This document shows positions 31,948 to 39,587 of a DNA stretch of 64,000 nucleotides, one piece after another (positions within the stretch are counted from its first letter, which is position 1; each line of letters opens with the position of its first letter). The notes under the pieces were generated by a model, which was not told where the DNA came from, ran no database searches, and saw only the letters and a list, made by a program, of their open reading frames with translations. Origin of the DNA: JBBDSU01 sp040904825. Lineage in GTDB: Bacteria; Actinomycetota; Nitriliruptoria; Nitriliruptorales; Nitriliruptoraceae. The stretch is taken from positions 89,368-153,367 of the forward strand of contig JBBDSU010000030.1 of assembly GCA_040904825.1 (NCBI GenBank), in the 5' to 3' direction. Both the position numbers and the translations under genes were made by a program.

Positions 31948-32372
31948 TTTCCCGCCGCAATATGCGGTAAGCGCTCGTAGAGGACAGCCACTTCGCTCAC
32001 GACGTCTTGAGCGCGCGCTTCGCCACATCCTGGTCGCGCGACCAACACAGAATCGCTCGACGGGGGAACCGCCGCGCGGTGCACGGCTTCTCGCAGCAGC
32101 CGTTTCGCTCGATTGCGCGCGACCGCGCCACCGACCTTCTTCGACGCCACGACGGCCACTCGCGACACAGCTAGGCGACCAACTTCACCCCTCACGGCCT
32201 CATCAGGCCATCCAGATTGGCGTGACGGTTGGGTCGTCGCAGGGCGCACACGCACGTGCAACGCGACGAATCGCCCTGCACTGCGATCACCATGCCGCAG
32301 CGTCGACGAAATGGCACGCCCGTCGCGCAGGCGCACTATTCGATCGCTCACGGCCGAATGAGAGTCAGACAC
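31944..32372 (-). CDS. rnpA: Ribonuclease P protein component
   Basis: RnpA is the protein cofactor of RNase P, which matures tRNA 5' ends. The start is uncertain: GTG 32372 gives 142 residues, and GTG 32351 is also possible. VVASKKVGGAVARNRAKRLL followed by REAVHR is the diagnostic RNR motif region, with a preceding AVSRVAV strand. The N-terminal third is less typical. It lies 5 nt after rpmH and overlaps yidD. Confidence 0.92.
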   Translation of the reverse strand: MSDSHSAVSDRIVRLRDGRAISSTLRHGDRSAGRFVALHVRVRPATTQPSRQSGWPDEAVRGEVGRLAVSRVAVVASKKVGGAVARNRAKRLLREAVHRAAVPPSSDSVLVARPGCGEARAQDVVSEVAVLYERLPHIAAGK

Positions 32373-32377
32373 GCCGA

Positions 32378-32512
32378 TCAGGCCGACAGTTTCGCCCGAC
32401 CACGGCGGCGGCGATTCGTGATGATCCTGCGACCCGCGCGAGTGCGCATTCTCAGTCGAAACCCGTGCTTGCGGGACCGACGGCGGTTATTGGGCTGAAA
32501 AGTACGCTTCAC
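32378..32512 (-). CDS. rpmH: 50S ribosomal protein L34
   Basis: A 44-residue basic protein, VKRTFQPNNRRRSRKHGFRL then RMRTRAGRRIITNRRRRGRA and a short end, from GTG 32512 with AGAGGG upstream. The frame is open further upstream but that part has no homology and leaves the family length. First gene of the rpmH-rnpA-yidD-yidC-jag cluster, divergent from dnaA as in most bacteria. Confidence 0.96.
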   Translation of the reverse strand: MKRTFQPNNRRRSRKHGFRLRMRTRAGRRIITNRRRRGRAKLSA

Positions 32513-33197
32513 GGCAGGCCCTCTGGTGGCGTGTGTGAGAAGTAGGCCCATGCCATCGGACCGACCAGCGTCGGCCCGACACGAAGGCACAAGCAACACG
32601 GACCCGCTTTCGGGCTCGTGAACGGCCTGCCGGAACCACATGCGTTCGTTCATCTCCGTGGTCGGTCGACGTGCAACACCTAAGACCGACGAATCTGAAC
32701 GCGCACTGCGGTTGTGCAACGTCGCCGCCGCACAGCGCAGACCGTGGCAAAGCGTATCCGCCCGTTTGCACGCCCGGCAAGCCCTGAACCACCAGATCGC
32801 TCCAAGACCGGCGTCAAACCACCCTCGGATCCGCGCCCAACGCCCCGGCCAAAATCATCGCAGACCGGCGCCTACGACGAATTACACGCATGAAAGTTGT
32901 TGCGGCATCCTCCGGCAACCCGGTAACGTCCGCAGCCGTCCGTCGCTGGTCTCCAATCGTGTGACCGTGGTGCCGCTTGGACAGCGCACCGTCACGTTCA
33001 TATCGGTTGTGTGACCCACGGGCCTTCCCCGCACGACGATGTCAGCGCAGCGCGCCATGCGCGCCGTATCCACAGGTTTGTCCACATGTGTGGATACGGC
33101 GCTGGTGGTGCCGATATTGTCAGCCTGTGCGACCACCGCACACAGCGGCGAAGACCCGACCCGCTTCGTCGCACGACACGCGACGGCAGGAGCACCC
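32513..33197. promoter_or_regulatory. rpmH-dnaA divergent spacer with DnaA-box triplet
   Basis: This 685-nt spacer contains no convincing gene. At 33066-33097 three DnaA boxes are packed in 32 bp: GTATCCACA (33066-33074), perfect TTGTCCACA (33078-33086) and inverted TGTGGATAC (33089-33097). A weak -10 (TATTGT, 33115-33120) just downstream suggests that DnaA represses its own promoter. I found no clear promoter for rpmH, and nothing recognisable in 32520-33000. Confidence 0.7.
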
Positions 33198-34901
33198 GTG
33201 ACCTCGACTTCGGCGCTTGACCTTGACTCTCTCTGGCGCCACAGCCTCGACGAGGTCATGCAGACTGTTCAATCGCCGGCACAGCGCCAGTGGCTCGCCG
33301 CAACCCATCCCGTTGGTTTCAGCGATGACACCGTCATTCTTGCGTCGCCGCACGCATTCGCCAGAGAATGGCTCGACACGCGTTGTGGGGACCGAATCCG
33401 CAGTGCGCTGTCGGCATCTGCGGGCCGGGACCTTTCAGTTGTCATCACCGTCCAGCCCCGGCCCGAAACCTTCGACGACAGCGCAGCCTCAACGCAGCAT
33501 CCCGCCGCAGGCGCGACGGACCGACCGGATCATCGGCACCCAGCGACAGCTGAGGGCGACCCGTCAGCTGTGTTCACCGGTGCCGACCTTAACGATTCAA
33601 CTACGACACCTGACTATCCAGCCGATCCGTACGCCCTCCTAGATGCCCCAGAAGCCCAGGATTCACTCAAAGGTGCCCTCGCATCCGGCCAACTCTCTGA
33701 TCCCGCGACAACAGCGTCCCGCCCGGCTGATTCCCACCGTTCATCAGCCCATCGCTTCACCGGTGACCTGCACGGCCAGCCGCTCCAAGCTCCCGGACGA
33801 CCCGATGGACCAACCGTCACCATTTCCGAACGACGGACTGCTCCCGAAGAAGTCCACGACACGGGTACGCAGCTCAATCCGAAGTATTCGTTCGATGACT
33901 TCGTCATCGGATCGTCAAACCGCTTTGCACACGCGGCGGCAACCGCCGTGGCCGAAGCCCCCGCCAAGTCGTACAACCCCCTGTTCATCTACGGTGGAGC
34001 GGGCCTGGGCAAGACCCATCTCCTTCACGCAATCGGCCACTACGTCCGTAGCTTGTATCCCCGACTGCAGGTGCGCTACGTCACGACCGAACAATTCACC
34101 AATGACTTCATCAACGCCATCCGGCACGACCGGATCACTGTTTTTCAACGCACATTCCGGCAGACGGACGTCCTCTTGATCGATGACATCCAGTTTCTGG
34201 AGCGCGCAGAGCGCACACAAGAGGAGTTCTTTCACACCTTCAATGCGCTGCACAACGCTGAGAAACAGATTGTCATCTCAAGCGATCGCCCTCCGAAGCA
34301 AATCGCCCAGCTCGAAGACCGCCTCAGGAGCCGATTCGAGTGGGGTTTGATGACCGACGTGCAGCCACCTGATCTTGAAACCCGCATCGCGATCCTCCGC
34401 AAGAAGTGCGAATCCGACCGCCTGGGTGTCGACCAGGATGTCCTGGGACTCATTGCCTCCAAGGTTCAGTCCAACATCCGCGAACTTGAGGGCGCTCTCA
34501 TCCGCGTCTCGGCCTTCTCCAGCCTCCAGCGGGCTCCCGCAGATCTCCATATGGCCGAAATCGTCCTCAAGGACCTCTTCCCCGACGACCGTGAACAGGA
34601 TGTGTCCGTCCAGCTCATCATGGATGAGGTCGCCGAGTATTTCTCGTTGACCATTGATGACCTGTGTTCACCCTCACGCAGCCGTCAATTGGTCACCGCC
34701 CGCCAGATCGCCATGTATCTCAGCCGCGAACTCACGGACCTGTCTCTTCCCCGTATCGGCAAGGCGTTCGGCGGACGCGACCACACCACGGTCATGCATG
34801 CCAAGCAGAAGATCGCCACGCTCATGCAGGAAAGGCGAGCGATTTACGATCAGATCCAAGAGCTCACCAACCGTGTCAAGACCCGGGCGCGGCGCCCGTG
34901 A
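33198..34901 (+). CDS. dnaA: Chromosomal replication initiator DnaA
   Basis: DnaA binds oriC boxes and opens the duplex. GTG 33198 is chosen because AGGAG lies six bases upstream; the open frame extends to 33039 but crosses the DnaA boxes. The 567-residue protein has domain I (LWRHSLDEVMQTVQSPAQRQ), a long acidic/Pro/Ser domain II to about residue 225, AAA+ domain III (YNPLFIYGGAGLGKTHLL, VLLIDDIQFL, ISSDRPPKQIAQLEDRLRSR) and the domain IV DNA-binding motif (RQIAMYLSRELTDLSLPRIG then KAFGGRDHTTVMHA). The long domain II is typical of actinobacteria. Confidence 0.97.
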   Translation: MTSTSALDLDSLWRHSLDEVMQTVQSPAQRQWLAATHPVGFSDDTVILASPHAFAREWLDTRCGDRIRSALSASAGRDLSVVITVQPRPETFDDSAASTQHPAAGATDRPDHRHPATAEGDPSAVFTGADLNDSTTTPDYPADPYALLDAPEAQDSLKGALASGQLSDPATTASRPADSHRSSAHRFTGDLHGQPLQAPGRPDGPTVTISERRTAPEEVHDTGTQLNPKYSFDDFVIGSSNRFAHAAATAVAEAPAKSYNPLFIYGGAGLGKTHLLHAIGHYVRSLYPRLQVRYVTTEQFTNDFINAIRHDRITVFQRTFRQTDVLLIDDIQFLERAERTQEEFFHTFNALHNAEKQIVISSDRPPKQIAQLEDRLRSRFEWGLMTDVQPPDLETRIAILRKKCESDRLGVDQDVLGLIASKVQSNIRELEGALIRVSAFSSLQRAPADLHMAEIVLKDLFPDDREQDVSVQLIMDEVAEYFSLTIDDLCSPSRSRQLVTARQIAMYLSRELTDLSLPRIGKAFGGRDHTTVMHAKQKIATLMQERRAIYDQIQELTNRVKTRARRP

Positions 34902-35184
34902 ACATCGTTACTTTGCACGCAAATCACCGCACCCGAGCCCCGTGGACGGCTCGGGGACAAGCGGTGGACAATGCACGCGACCCGTGGAAACACACCTATG
35001 AGATTCTGTCTTCTGTGGATCAAACCCCCAGTCACCCACAGGTCTTCCACGACTTCGAAAACACCCGCCACCTGGGACAACGCCCGGTTGTCCCCTCTTT
35101 CCACAGCCCCGATGATGAAGGCGAAGTAGAGATATTCCAACCTCTTCTTCATCACCTGTGTGGACAAACGCAAGGAGTATCGCC
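34902..35184. other. Probable oriC (dnaA-dnaN spacer)
   Basis: The spacer holds many DnaA-box-like sequences. A perfect inverted box, TGTGGACAA, is at 35159-35167. One-mismatch boxes are GGTGGACAA at 34963-34971 and TGTGGATCA at 35014-35022. Several two-mismatch boxes occur near 34953, 35072, 35088 and 35096. The centre around 35115-35150 is the most A/T-rich part. Actinobacterial origins lie in this spacer and consist of many weak boxes. Confidence 0.82.
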
Positions 35185-36291
35185 ATGAAGTTCCGTGCCG
35201 AAAAGGCGGAATTCGCCGAGGCCGTCTCATGGGTCACTCGGACCGTTGGTACCCGCATCACGTTGCCAGCTTTGTCGGGCGTCCTGCTCGAGGCCGACGC
35301 AGGACGATTGACCTGTCGTGCAACGGATCTTGAGGTCGCTGCAGAGATCAGCATTCCCGTCCAGATCGATCGGCCTGGAACGATCCTGCTTCCGGGCCGT
35401 CTGCTGGCACAGCTGGTCGCAAGATTCTCCGATGCTCCGGTCGAACTCGATGCGGACGAGTCGCGCATTGAAATCTCTTGCGGACGAGCGGTTTTTCACG
35501 TTCGCGGCATGCAGGCTGAAGATTTCCCCTCATTGGCGGGTCCGGCGCAAGACGCTGCGGTGGGAACGCTGCGTGCCGACGCCTTTTCGCGCCTGGTGCA
35601 GCAGGTAGCCCGGGCAGCCGCGACCGACGAGGGCAGGCCGGTGCTCACAGGTGTATCGATCGAGGCAGCAGACGGAACGCTGACAGCGGCTGCGACGGAC
35701 AGTTACCGGCTCGCTGTCCGCTCGCTCGCCTTCGAAACGTCAGTCGACGGGACTGCGCTGGTTCCCGCACGTTCGTTGCAAGAGGCGGCCAAAGGTGCTT
35801 CCGAGGTAGGAAAGTCCGTCGACCTGGTCATCGAAGACGGCCAGGTTTCCTTCCTGTTCGGCGATCGACGCTTGACTACCAAACTCATCGAAGGAACGTT
35901 CCCGAACTATCGCGCACTTCTTCCCGATGCGTCTGAGACAACCGTTACCGTCGAACGGGCGGCCCTGATCGAGGCGCTCCAGCGGGTTGCGATTGTTGCG
36001 CTGGGCCAAGCCAACACGCCGGTCAGCCTGACGTTCGGTGACGGCTCGATCGACTTGCAGGCCTCGAATCAGGAGACGGGTGACGCGTCCGAATCGTTAC
36101 CGGCAGAGATAGAGGGCGAGGGCTTGACGATTTCCTTCAACCCCACCTTCCTGCTTGCTGGCTTGGAAGCGACCGGTACCGAGCGCATCCGCATCGAATT
36201 GCGGGATGGACTCAAGCCCGCGGTTCTCAGGCCAGAAGGTGAGGACACGGATGACTTCACCTACCTGTTGATGCCTGTGCGGGTGAACTGA
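35185..36291 (+). CDS. dnaN: DNA polymerase III beta subunit (sliding clamp)
   Basis: The clamp tethers the polymerase and binds many partners. ATG 35185 has AAGGAG upstream (MKFRAEKAEFAEAVSWVTRT). Length 368 is standard. Three clamp repeats are visible, with PALSGVLLEADAGRLTCRAT, RPVLTGVSIEAADGTLTAAA TDSYRLAVR and the C-terminal LLMPVRVN. The last residues form part of the partner-binding pocket. Followed 22 nt later by recF. Confidence 0.97.
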   Translation: MKFRAEKAEFAEAVSWVTRTVGTRITLPALSGVLLEADAGRLTCRATDLEVAAEISIPVQIDRPGTILLPGRLLAQLVARFSDAPVELDADESRIEISCGRAVFHVRGMQAEDFPSLAGPAQDAAVGTLRADAFSRLVQQVARAAATDEGRPVLTGVSIEAADGTLTAAATDSYRLAVRSLAFETSVDGTALVPARSLQEAAKGASEVGKSVDLVIEDGQVSFLFGDRRLTTKLIEGTFPNYRALLPDASETTVTVERAALIEALQRVAIVALGQANTPVSLTFGDGSIDLQASNQETGDASESLPAEIEGEGLTISFNPTFLLAGLEATGTERIRIELRDGLKPAVLRPEGEDTDDFTYLLMPVRVN

Positions 36292-36313
36292 TCCTGGGCG
36301 ACGAGCGCCCGAC

Positions 36314-37483
36314 ATGCTGATTCGTCGTCTGGAACTGACCGATATGCGGTCCTACGAGCGGTTGACGCTCGATCTCGATCGAGGAGTTTCTGTCCTCGTC
36401 GGTCCCAATGGTCAGGGAAAGACGAACCTGATCGAAGCGGTCTATCGGGTCGCGTCGGGTACCTCGCACCGTGTCGCCGGAGATGGTCCGTTGGTCAAGA
36501 GCGGAGCCGAACGCGCTGTCATCCGCACGATCATTGAAACTGACGGTGTGCGCCGTCGGACAGTGGAGATTGAGTTCGGATCGGGTGTGCGTACGCGCAT
36601 ACGCGTCGACGGCCAGGATGTTCGTCGGTCCGTCGACGCGCACGGAATCCTGCGGACGGTGCTGTTCGCGCCCGAAGACCTCGCGCTGGTCAGGGGTGAC
36701 CCGGCGGATCGTCGGCGATTTCTCGATGAGGTCTTGGGACAGCGGCGTCCTGCTTATGCGGTGGCGCGAGCAGAGTTCGACAGAGTTCTGCGCCAACGCA
36801 ACCAGATGCTCAAGCAGATGAGGACCCTGTCGAACTCTGCGCAGACGACCGCCCGCGACACGCTGGCCACCTGGACCGGTCAGCTTGTTCACCACGCAGC
36901 CCAACTGACCGCTGCCCGGATTGCAGCCATCCGGACGCTGGCTGGACCGGTCGAAGACCATTACCAGCAACTGGCCGACTGCGACGAGAGCGTCGGCGTC
37001 GAATATGTCATGTCGGCAGACGGTTACGCAGCGTTGGATTCGGGGCCTCTGGTTCCCGATCCAGCACCCATTGCCGCCACGTTGCGCAGTGCTCTTAATG
37101 CACTGGCCAACAAGGAAATCGAGAGGGGCCTGACACTGGTCGGCCCTCATCGCGACGACGTCAACCTCACCATCGATGGGTTGCCTGCTCGAACTCACGC
37201 ATCCCAAGGCGAAGCCTGGTCGCTTGCGCTGGCCTTGAAACTGGGGACCTACGACCTGCTGGCTGAGGTGGGGGACCGGCCGATTCTGTTGCTCGACGAT
37301 GTCTTTGCGGAGCTCGACGAGCGACGCCGGGCTCGTCTGTCCCAAGTATGTCACGACTACGACCAAGTCCTGGTCACCGCAGCGGTGGATGCGGACGTTC
37401 CTCTGGAGGGTCGACGCTATGACGTCGTTCGGACCGATCGGCATACCGTGGTGACAGCACGCGAAGGGGACGGCGGTGAATGA
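36314..37483 (+). CDS. recF: DNA repair and recombination protein RecF
   Basis: RecF helps RecOR load RecA at gaps. The 389-residue SMC-like ATPase starts at ATG 36314. The Walker A is VLVGPNGQGKTNLIEAVY, a signature-like SQGEAWSLALALKLG follows late, and Walker B is RPILLLDDVFAELDERRRAR. The VLFAPEDLALVRGDPADRRR segment is diagnostic of RecF. Its stop overlaps the dciA GTG start. Confidence 0.96.
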   Translation: MLIRRLELTDMRSYERLTLDLDRGVSVLVGPNGQGKTNLIEAVYRVASGTSHRVAGDGPLVKSGAERAVIRTIIETDGVRRRTVEIEFGSGVRTRIRVDGQDVRRSVDAHGILRTVLFAPEDLALVRGDPADRRRFLDEVLGQRRPAYAVARAEFDRVLRQRNQMLKQMRTLSNSAQTTARDTLATWTGQLVHHAAQLTAARIAAIRTLAGPVEDHYQQLADCDESVGVEYVMSADGYAALDSGPLVPDPAPIAATLRSALNALANKEIERGLTLVGPHRDDVNLTIDGLPARTHASQGEAWSLALALKLGTYDLLAEVGDRPILLLDDVFAELDERRRARLSQVCHDYDQVLVTAAVDADVPLEGRRYDVVRTDRHTVVTAREGDGGE

Positions 37484-37991
37484 CCGCGACGGACAAGCCA
37501 GGCAACGCAGGGCCAACGCGGCTGACCGGGACGAACGGGTCTACGCCCGCAAGCGAGCAGTGCAAGCACGCAAGCGGGCATCGATCGAGCGCCAGGAATT
37601 TGATCCAGCGCCGCCAACCGATGACGACTGGACAGTCGATGACGATGTTTCCGACGGTGTGCAGCGGGTCACTGCTCCGGTACCGCTGACCGAGGCGCTT
37701 GAAACACTGGTACGTCGGAGGGGTTGGAGCAAGGCCCTGCGCAGTGCACGGCTGTGGGCGCAGTGGGAAGACGTTGTCGGCGAAGGCCTTGTCGGCAGAT
37801 GTGAACCGTCAAGCCTCGAACGAGGGGTGCTGACCGTCAGGACATCCAGTCAGGTTTGGGCGACGCAGCTGAAGTACATGACCCGCCACATTGCTGGGCG
37901 CGCCAACGAGGCAATCGGCCAGGAGGTGGTCACCAAGGTTGTCATCGTCGTCGGTACTGTCGGTGAGCGGCCTGAGCGCGGCGACGCGTGA
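37476..37991 (+). CDS. dciA: DUF721 protein, DciA-type helicase loader
   Basis: DciA helps load DnaB in the many bacteria lacking DnaC/DnaI. The 171-residue protein starts at GTG 37476 inside the recF stop. The N-terminal 75 residues are charged and probably disordered. The DUF721 domain runs from LTEALETLVRRRGWSKALRS through WAQWEDVVGEGLVGRCEPSS to VLTVRTSSQVWATQLKYM, with the conserved tryptophan in VWATQL. Order recF-dciA-gyrB is the usual actinobacterial one, here interrupted by the dsbB/TlpA pair. Confidence 0.88.
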   Translation: MNDRDGQARQRRANAADRDERVYARKRAVQARKRASIERQEFDPAPPTDDDWTVDDDVSDGVQRVTAPVPLTEALETLVRRRGWSKALRSARLWAQWEDVVGEGLVGRCEPSSLERGVLTVRTSSQVWATQLKYMTRHIAGRANEAIGQEVVTKVVIVVGTVGERPERGDA

Positions 37992-38003
37992 GGCGACACG
38001 TAA

Positions 38004-38041
38004 CCCGGCCTGTAGGACACGAATCTGTCAGACAGGCCGGG
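38004..38041 (+). terminator. Stem-loop terminator after dciA
   Basis: Perfect 10-bp arms CCCGGCCTGT and ACAGGCCGGG enclose 18 nt that contain a further GACA/TGTC pairing, 13 nt after the dciA stop; GGCAAAA follows. Confidence 0.65.
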
Positions 38042-38088
38042 GCAAAACCGATGAACCTGCGATGACAGACGTGACGAGAGGTGGGGTG

Positions 38089-38685
38089 ATGGCAGCGACC
38101 GCGGCGATCCAGCGCACGCTGGCGATTCTGGCGCTCGTCGCTGTGGCGATCACGGTCATCACAGTGGTGGCGATGATGAGGCGGCGCGTGTCCGATTCGT
38201 TCGCCCACAACCTCGCCTTGCCCCTTGCAACAGCGGTGGCAGTCGTGGCGACGACTGGTTCGCTTTATCTGTCTGAAGTCGCCGGGTATGTGCCGTGTCT
38301 GTTGTGCTGGTATCAGCGCATCGCCATGTATCCGCTGGTGATCATCCTCGGGGTCGCTGCGTTGCGACGCGACCGCTCTGTGTGGCTGACGGCTGTGCCG
38401 ATCGCGTCGATCGGCACAGCCGTGTCAGGATGGCACATCATGATCGAACAACGCCCGGCGCTGGGCGGGGTGTGTGATCCGGTCGCGCCTTGCGCCCTGA
38501 AGTGGGTTGAAGAGTTCGGATTTCTGACGTTGCCCACGATGGCGCTCATTGGATTTGGCACCATCATTGTGTTGACCTTGGCGGCACGAGCTGTCAAAGG
38601 CGAGCCACACCGTGAATCGCAGGCCGCCGACCCGATCTCGCCACAAGACAAGCGTCCGTTTACCAACGAAGAGGCCTCCCAATGA
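38089..38685 (+). CDS. dsbB: DsbB-family disulfide oxidase (quinone-linked)
   Basis: A 198-residue protein with four membrane helices after an extra N-terminal one. ATG 38089 is preferred (GAGAGGTGG upstream); ATG 38062 would add nine residues. The first redox pair is in VPCLLCWYQRIAMYPL (Cys70, Cys73), the DsbB signature. The second is Cys129 and Cys135 in GVCDPVAPCALKWVEEFGF. DsbB/BdbC enzymes pass electrons from an extracytoplasmic thiol oxidase to quinone. The next gene, a TlpA-like thioredoxin starting in this gene's stop (ATGA), is the likely partner. Actinobacteria usually use a VKOR homologue instead. Confidence 0.9.
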   Translation: MAATAAIQRTLAILALVAVAITVITVVAMMRRRVSDSFAHNLALPLATAVAVVATTGSLYLSEVAGYVPCLLCWYQRIAMYPLVIILGVAALRRDRSVWLTAVPIASIGTAVSGWHIMIEQRPALGGVCDPVAPCALKWVEEFGFLTLPTMALIGFGTIIVLTLAARAVKGEPHRESQAADPISPQDKRPFTNEEASQ

Positions 38686-39374
38686 CTGCCGCCAAGTCGA
38701 ATACTCCTCGATCTCGACGCCAGCCGGTCCGTCCCGCCGGTCGTGGTGCTGGGGCGCTGTCGGGTTCCCGAGTCATTCCGATCCTGGCGGGAGTGGTCGT
38801 GGTGGGCCTGGCGATCCTCATTGGTGTGCTGTCGACGCGAGAGGCCGCCAATGTGGTGGCACTTGACGACATTGCGGGCACAGTCACCGTCGAGGGAAAC
38901 CGACTGACCCAGTTCGGTGGCTCCGTTGAGGGCGATCCTCACGTCGGCCAGCCCGGCCCTCGTGTGCAGGGCGCCGATTTCGAGGGCCGGGCGGTCACGA
39001 TCGGCGAACCGGGCGCGCCCACCATCTTGTCGTTCATGGCTTCCTGGTGTCCGGCTTGCCAGCAGGAGCTGCCGGTGTTGGTGGATTGGATTGACAGGGG
39101 CGGGTTGCCCGCGGATGTCGATCTCGTGGTGATCTCGACGGGACTCGATGACCGCCGGCCGAATTGGCCTCCGGACCGCTGGCTGGAGCGGGAGGGTTAT
39201 GACGGCCCAGTGCTGGTCGATGATGCTGCTGGAACCGTTGCATCGGTGTATGGGTTGTCAGCCACGCCTTTCTGGGTTGTGCTTGACGCCAACGGGGACA
39301 TCGCAATGCGGTTTGCGGGGATGCTGTCCGAAGCTCAATTCGATGACCTCGTCGCCATCGCAAGAGGTCAGTGA
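38682..39374 (+). CDS. Membrane-anchored thioredoxin-like (TlpA/DsbE-type) protein
   Basis: A 230-residue protein from ATG 38682, translationally coupled to dsbB. A basic N-terminus is followed by one membrane segment (residues 31-50, VIPILAGVVVVGLAILIGVL) and an outside thioredoxin domain: QGADFEGRAVTIGEPGAPTI, LSFMASWCPACQQELPVLVD (Cys123, Cys126) and YGLSATPFWVVLDANGDI with the cis-proline. CPAC resembles oxidising or maturation thioredoxins. With DsbB it could form disulfides in exported proteins; direction of electron flow cannot be read from sequence. Confidence 0.87.
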   Translation: MTAAKSNTPRSRRQPVRPAGRGAGALSGSRVIPILAGVVVVGLAILIGVLSTREAANVVALDDIAGTVTVEGNRLTQFGGSVEGDPHVGQPGPRVQGADFEGRAVTIGEPGAPTILSFMASWCPACQQELPVLVDWIDRGGLPADVDLVVISTGLDDRRPNWPPDRWLEREGYDGPVLVDDAAGTVASVYGLSATPFWVVLDANGDIAMRFAGMLSEAQFDDLVAIARGQ

Positions 39375-39463
39375 CCACACGGTTTGCAGCCGGAAAGACC
39401 AGGTCAGACCCACCGCCCCGCAAACACGCTGAAATAGTCCCCAAACGGGTCTCAACGCCGGGT

Positions 39464-39488
39464 TTATCCACGTACGGACTGGTAGACT
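39464..39488 (+). promoter_or_regulatory. gyrB upstream region: DnaA-like box and candidate -10
   Basis: TTATCCACG (39464-39472) is one mismatch from a DnaA box. TAGACT (39483-39488) fits the TANNNT -10 form, about 100 nt before the gyrB TTG start. No good -35 is seen. The pairing suggests DnaA could touch gyrB expression, which is inference. Confidence 0.3.
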
Positions 39489-39587
39489 GGCAGGGTGTCA
39501 GGCCACCGTTGATCCATCCGTATACAGCGGCGATAGAGCCCCAGCGGATCACCGTGAGCCTCGGTTCCCACGACAAGAGGATCTCGG

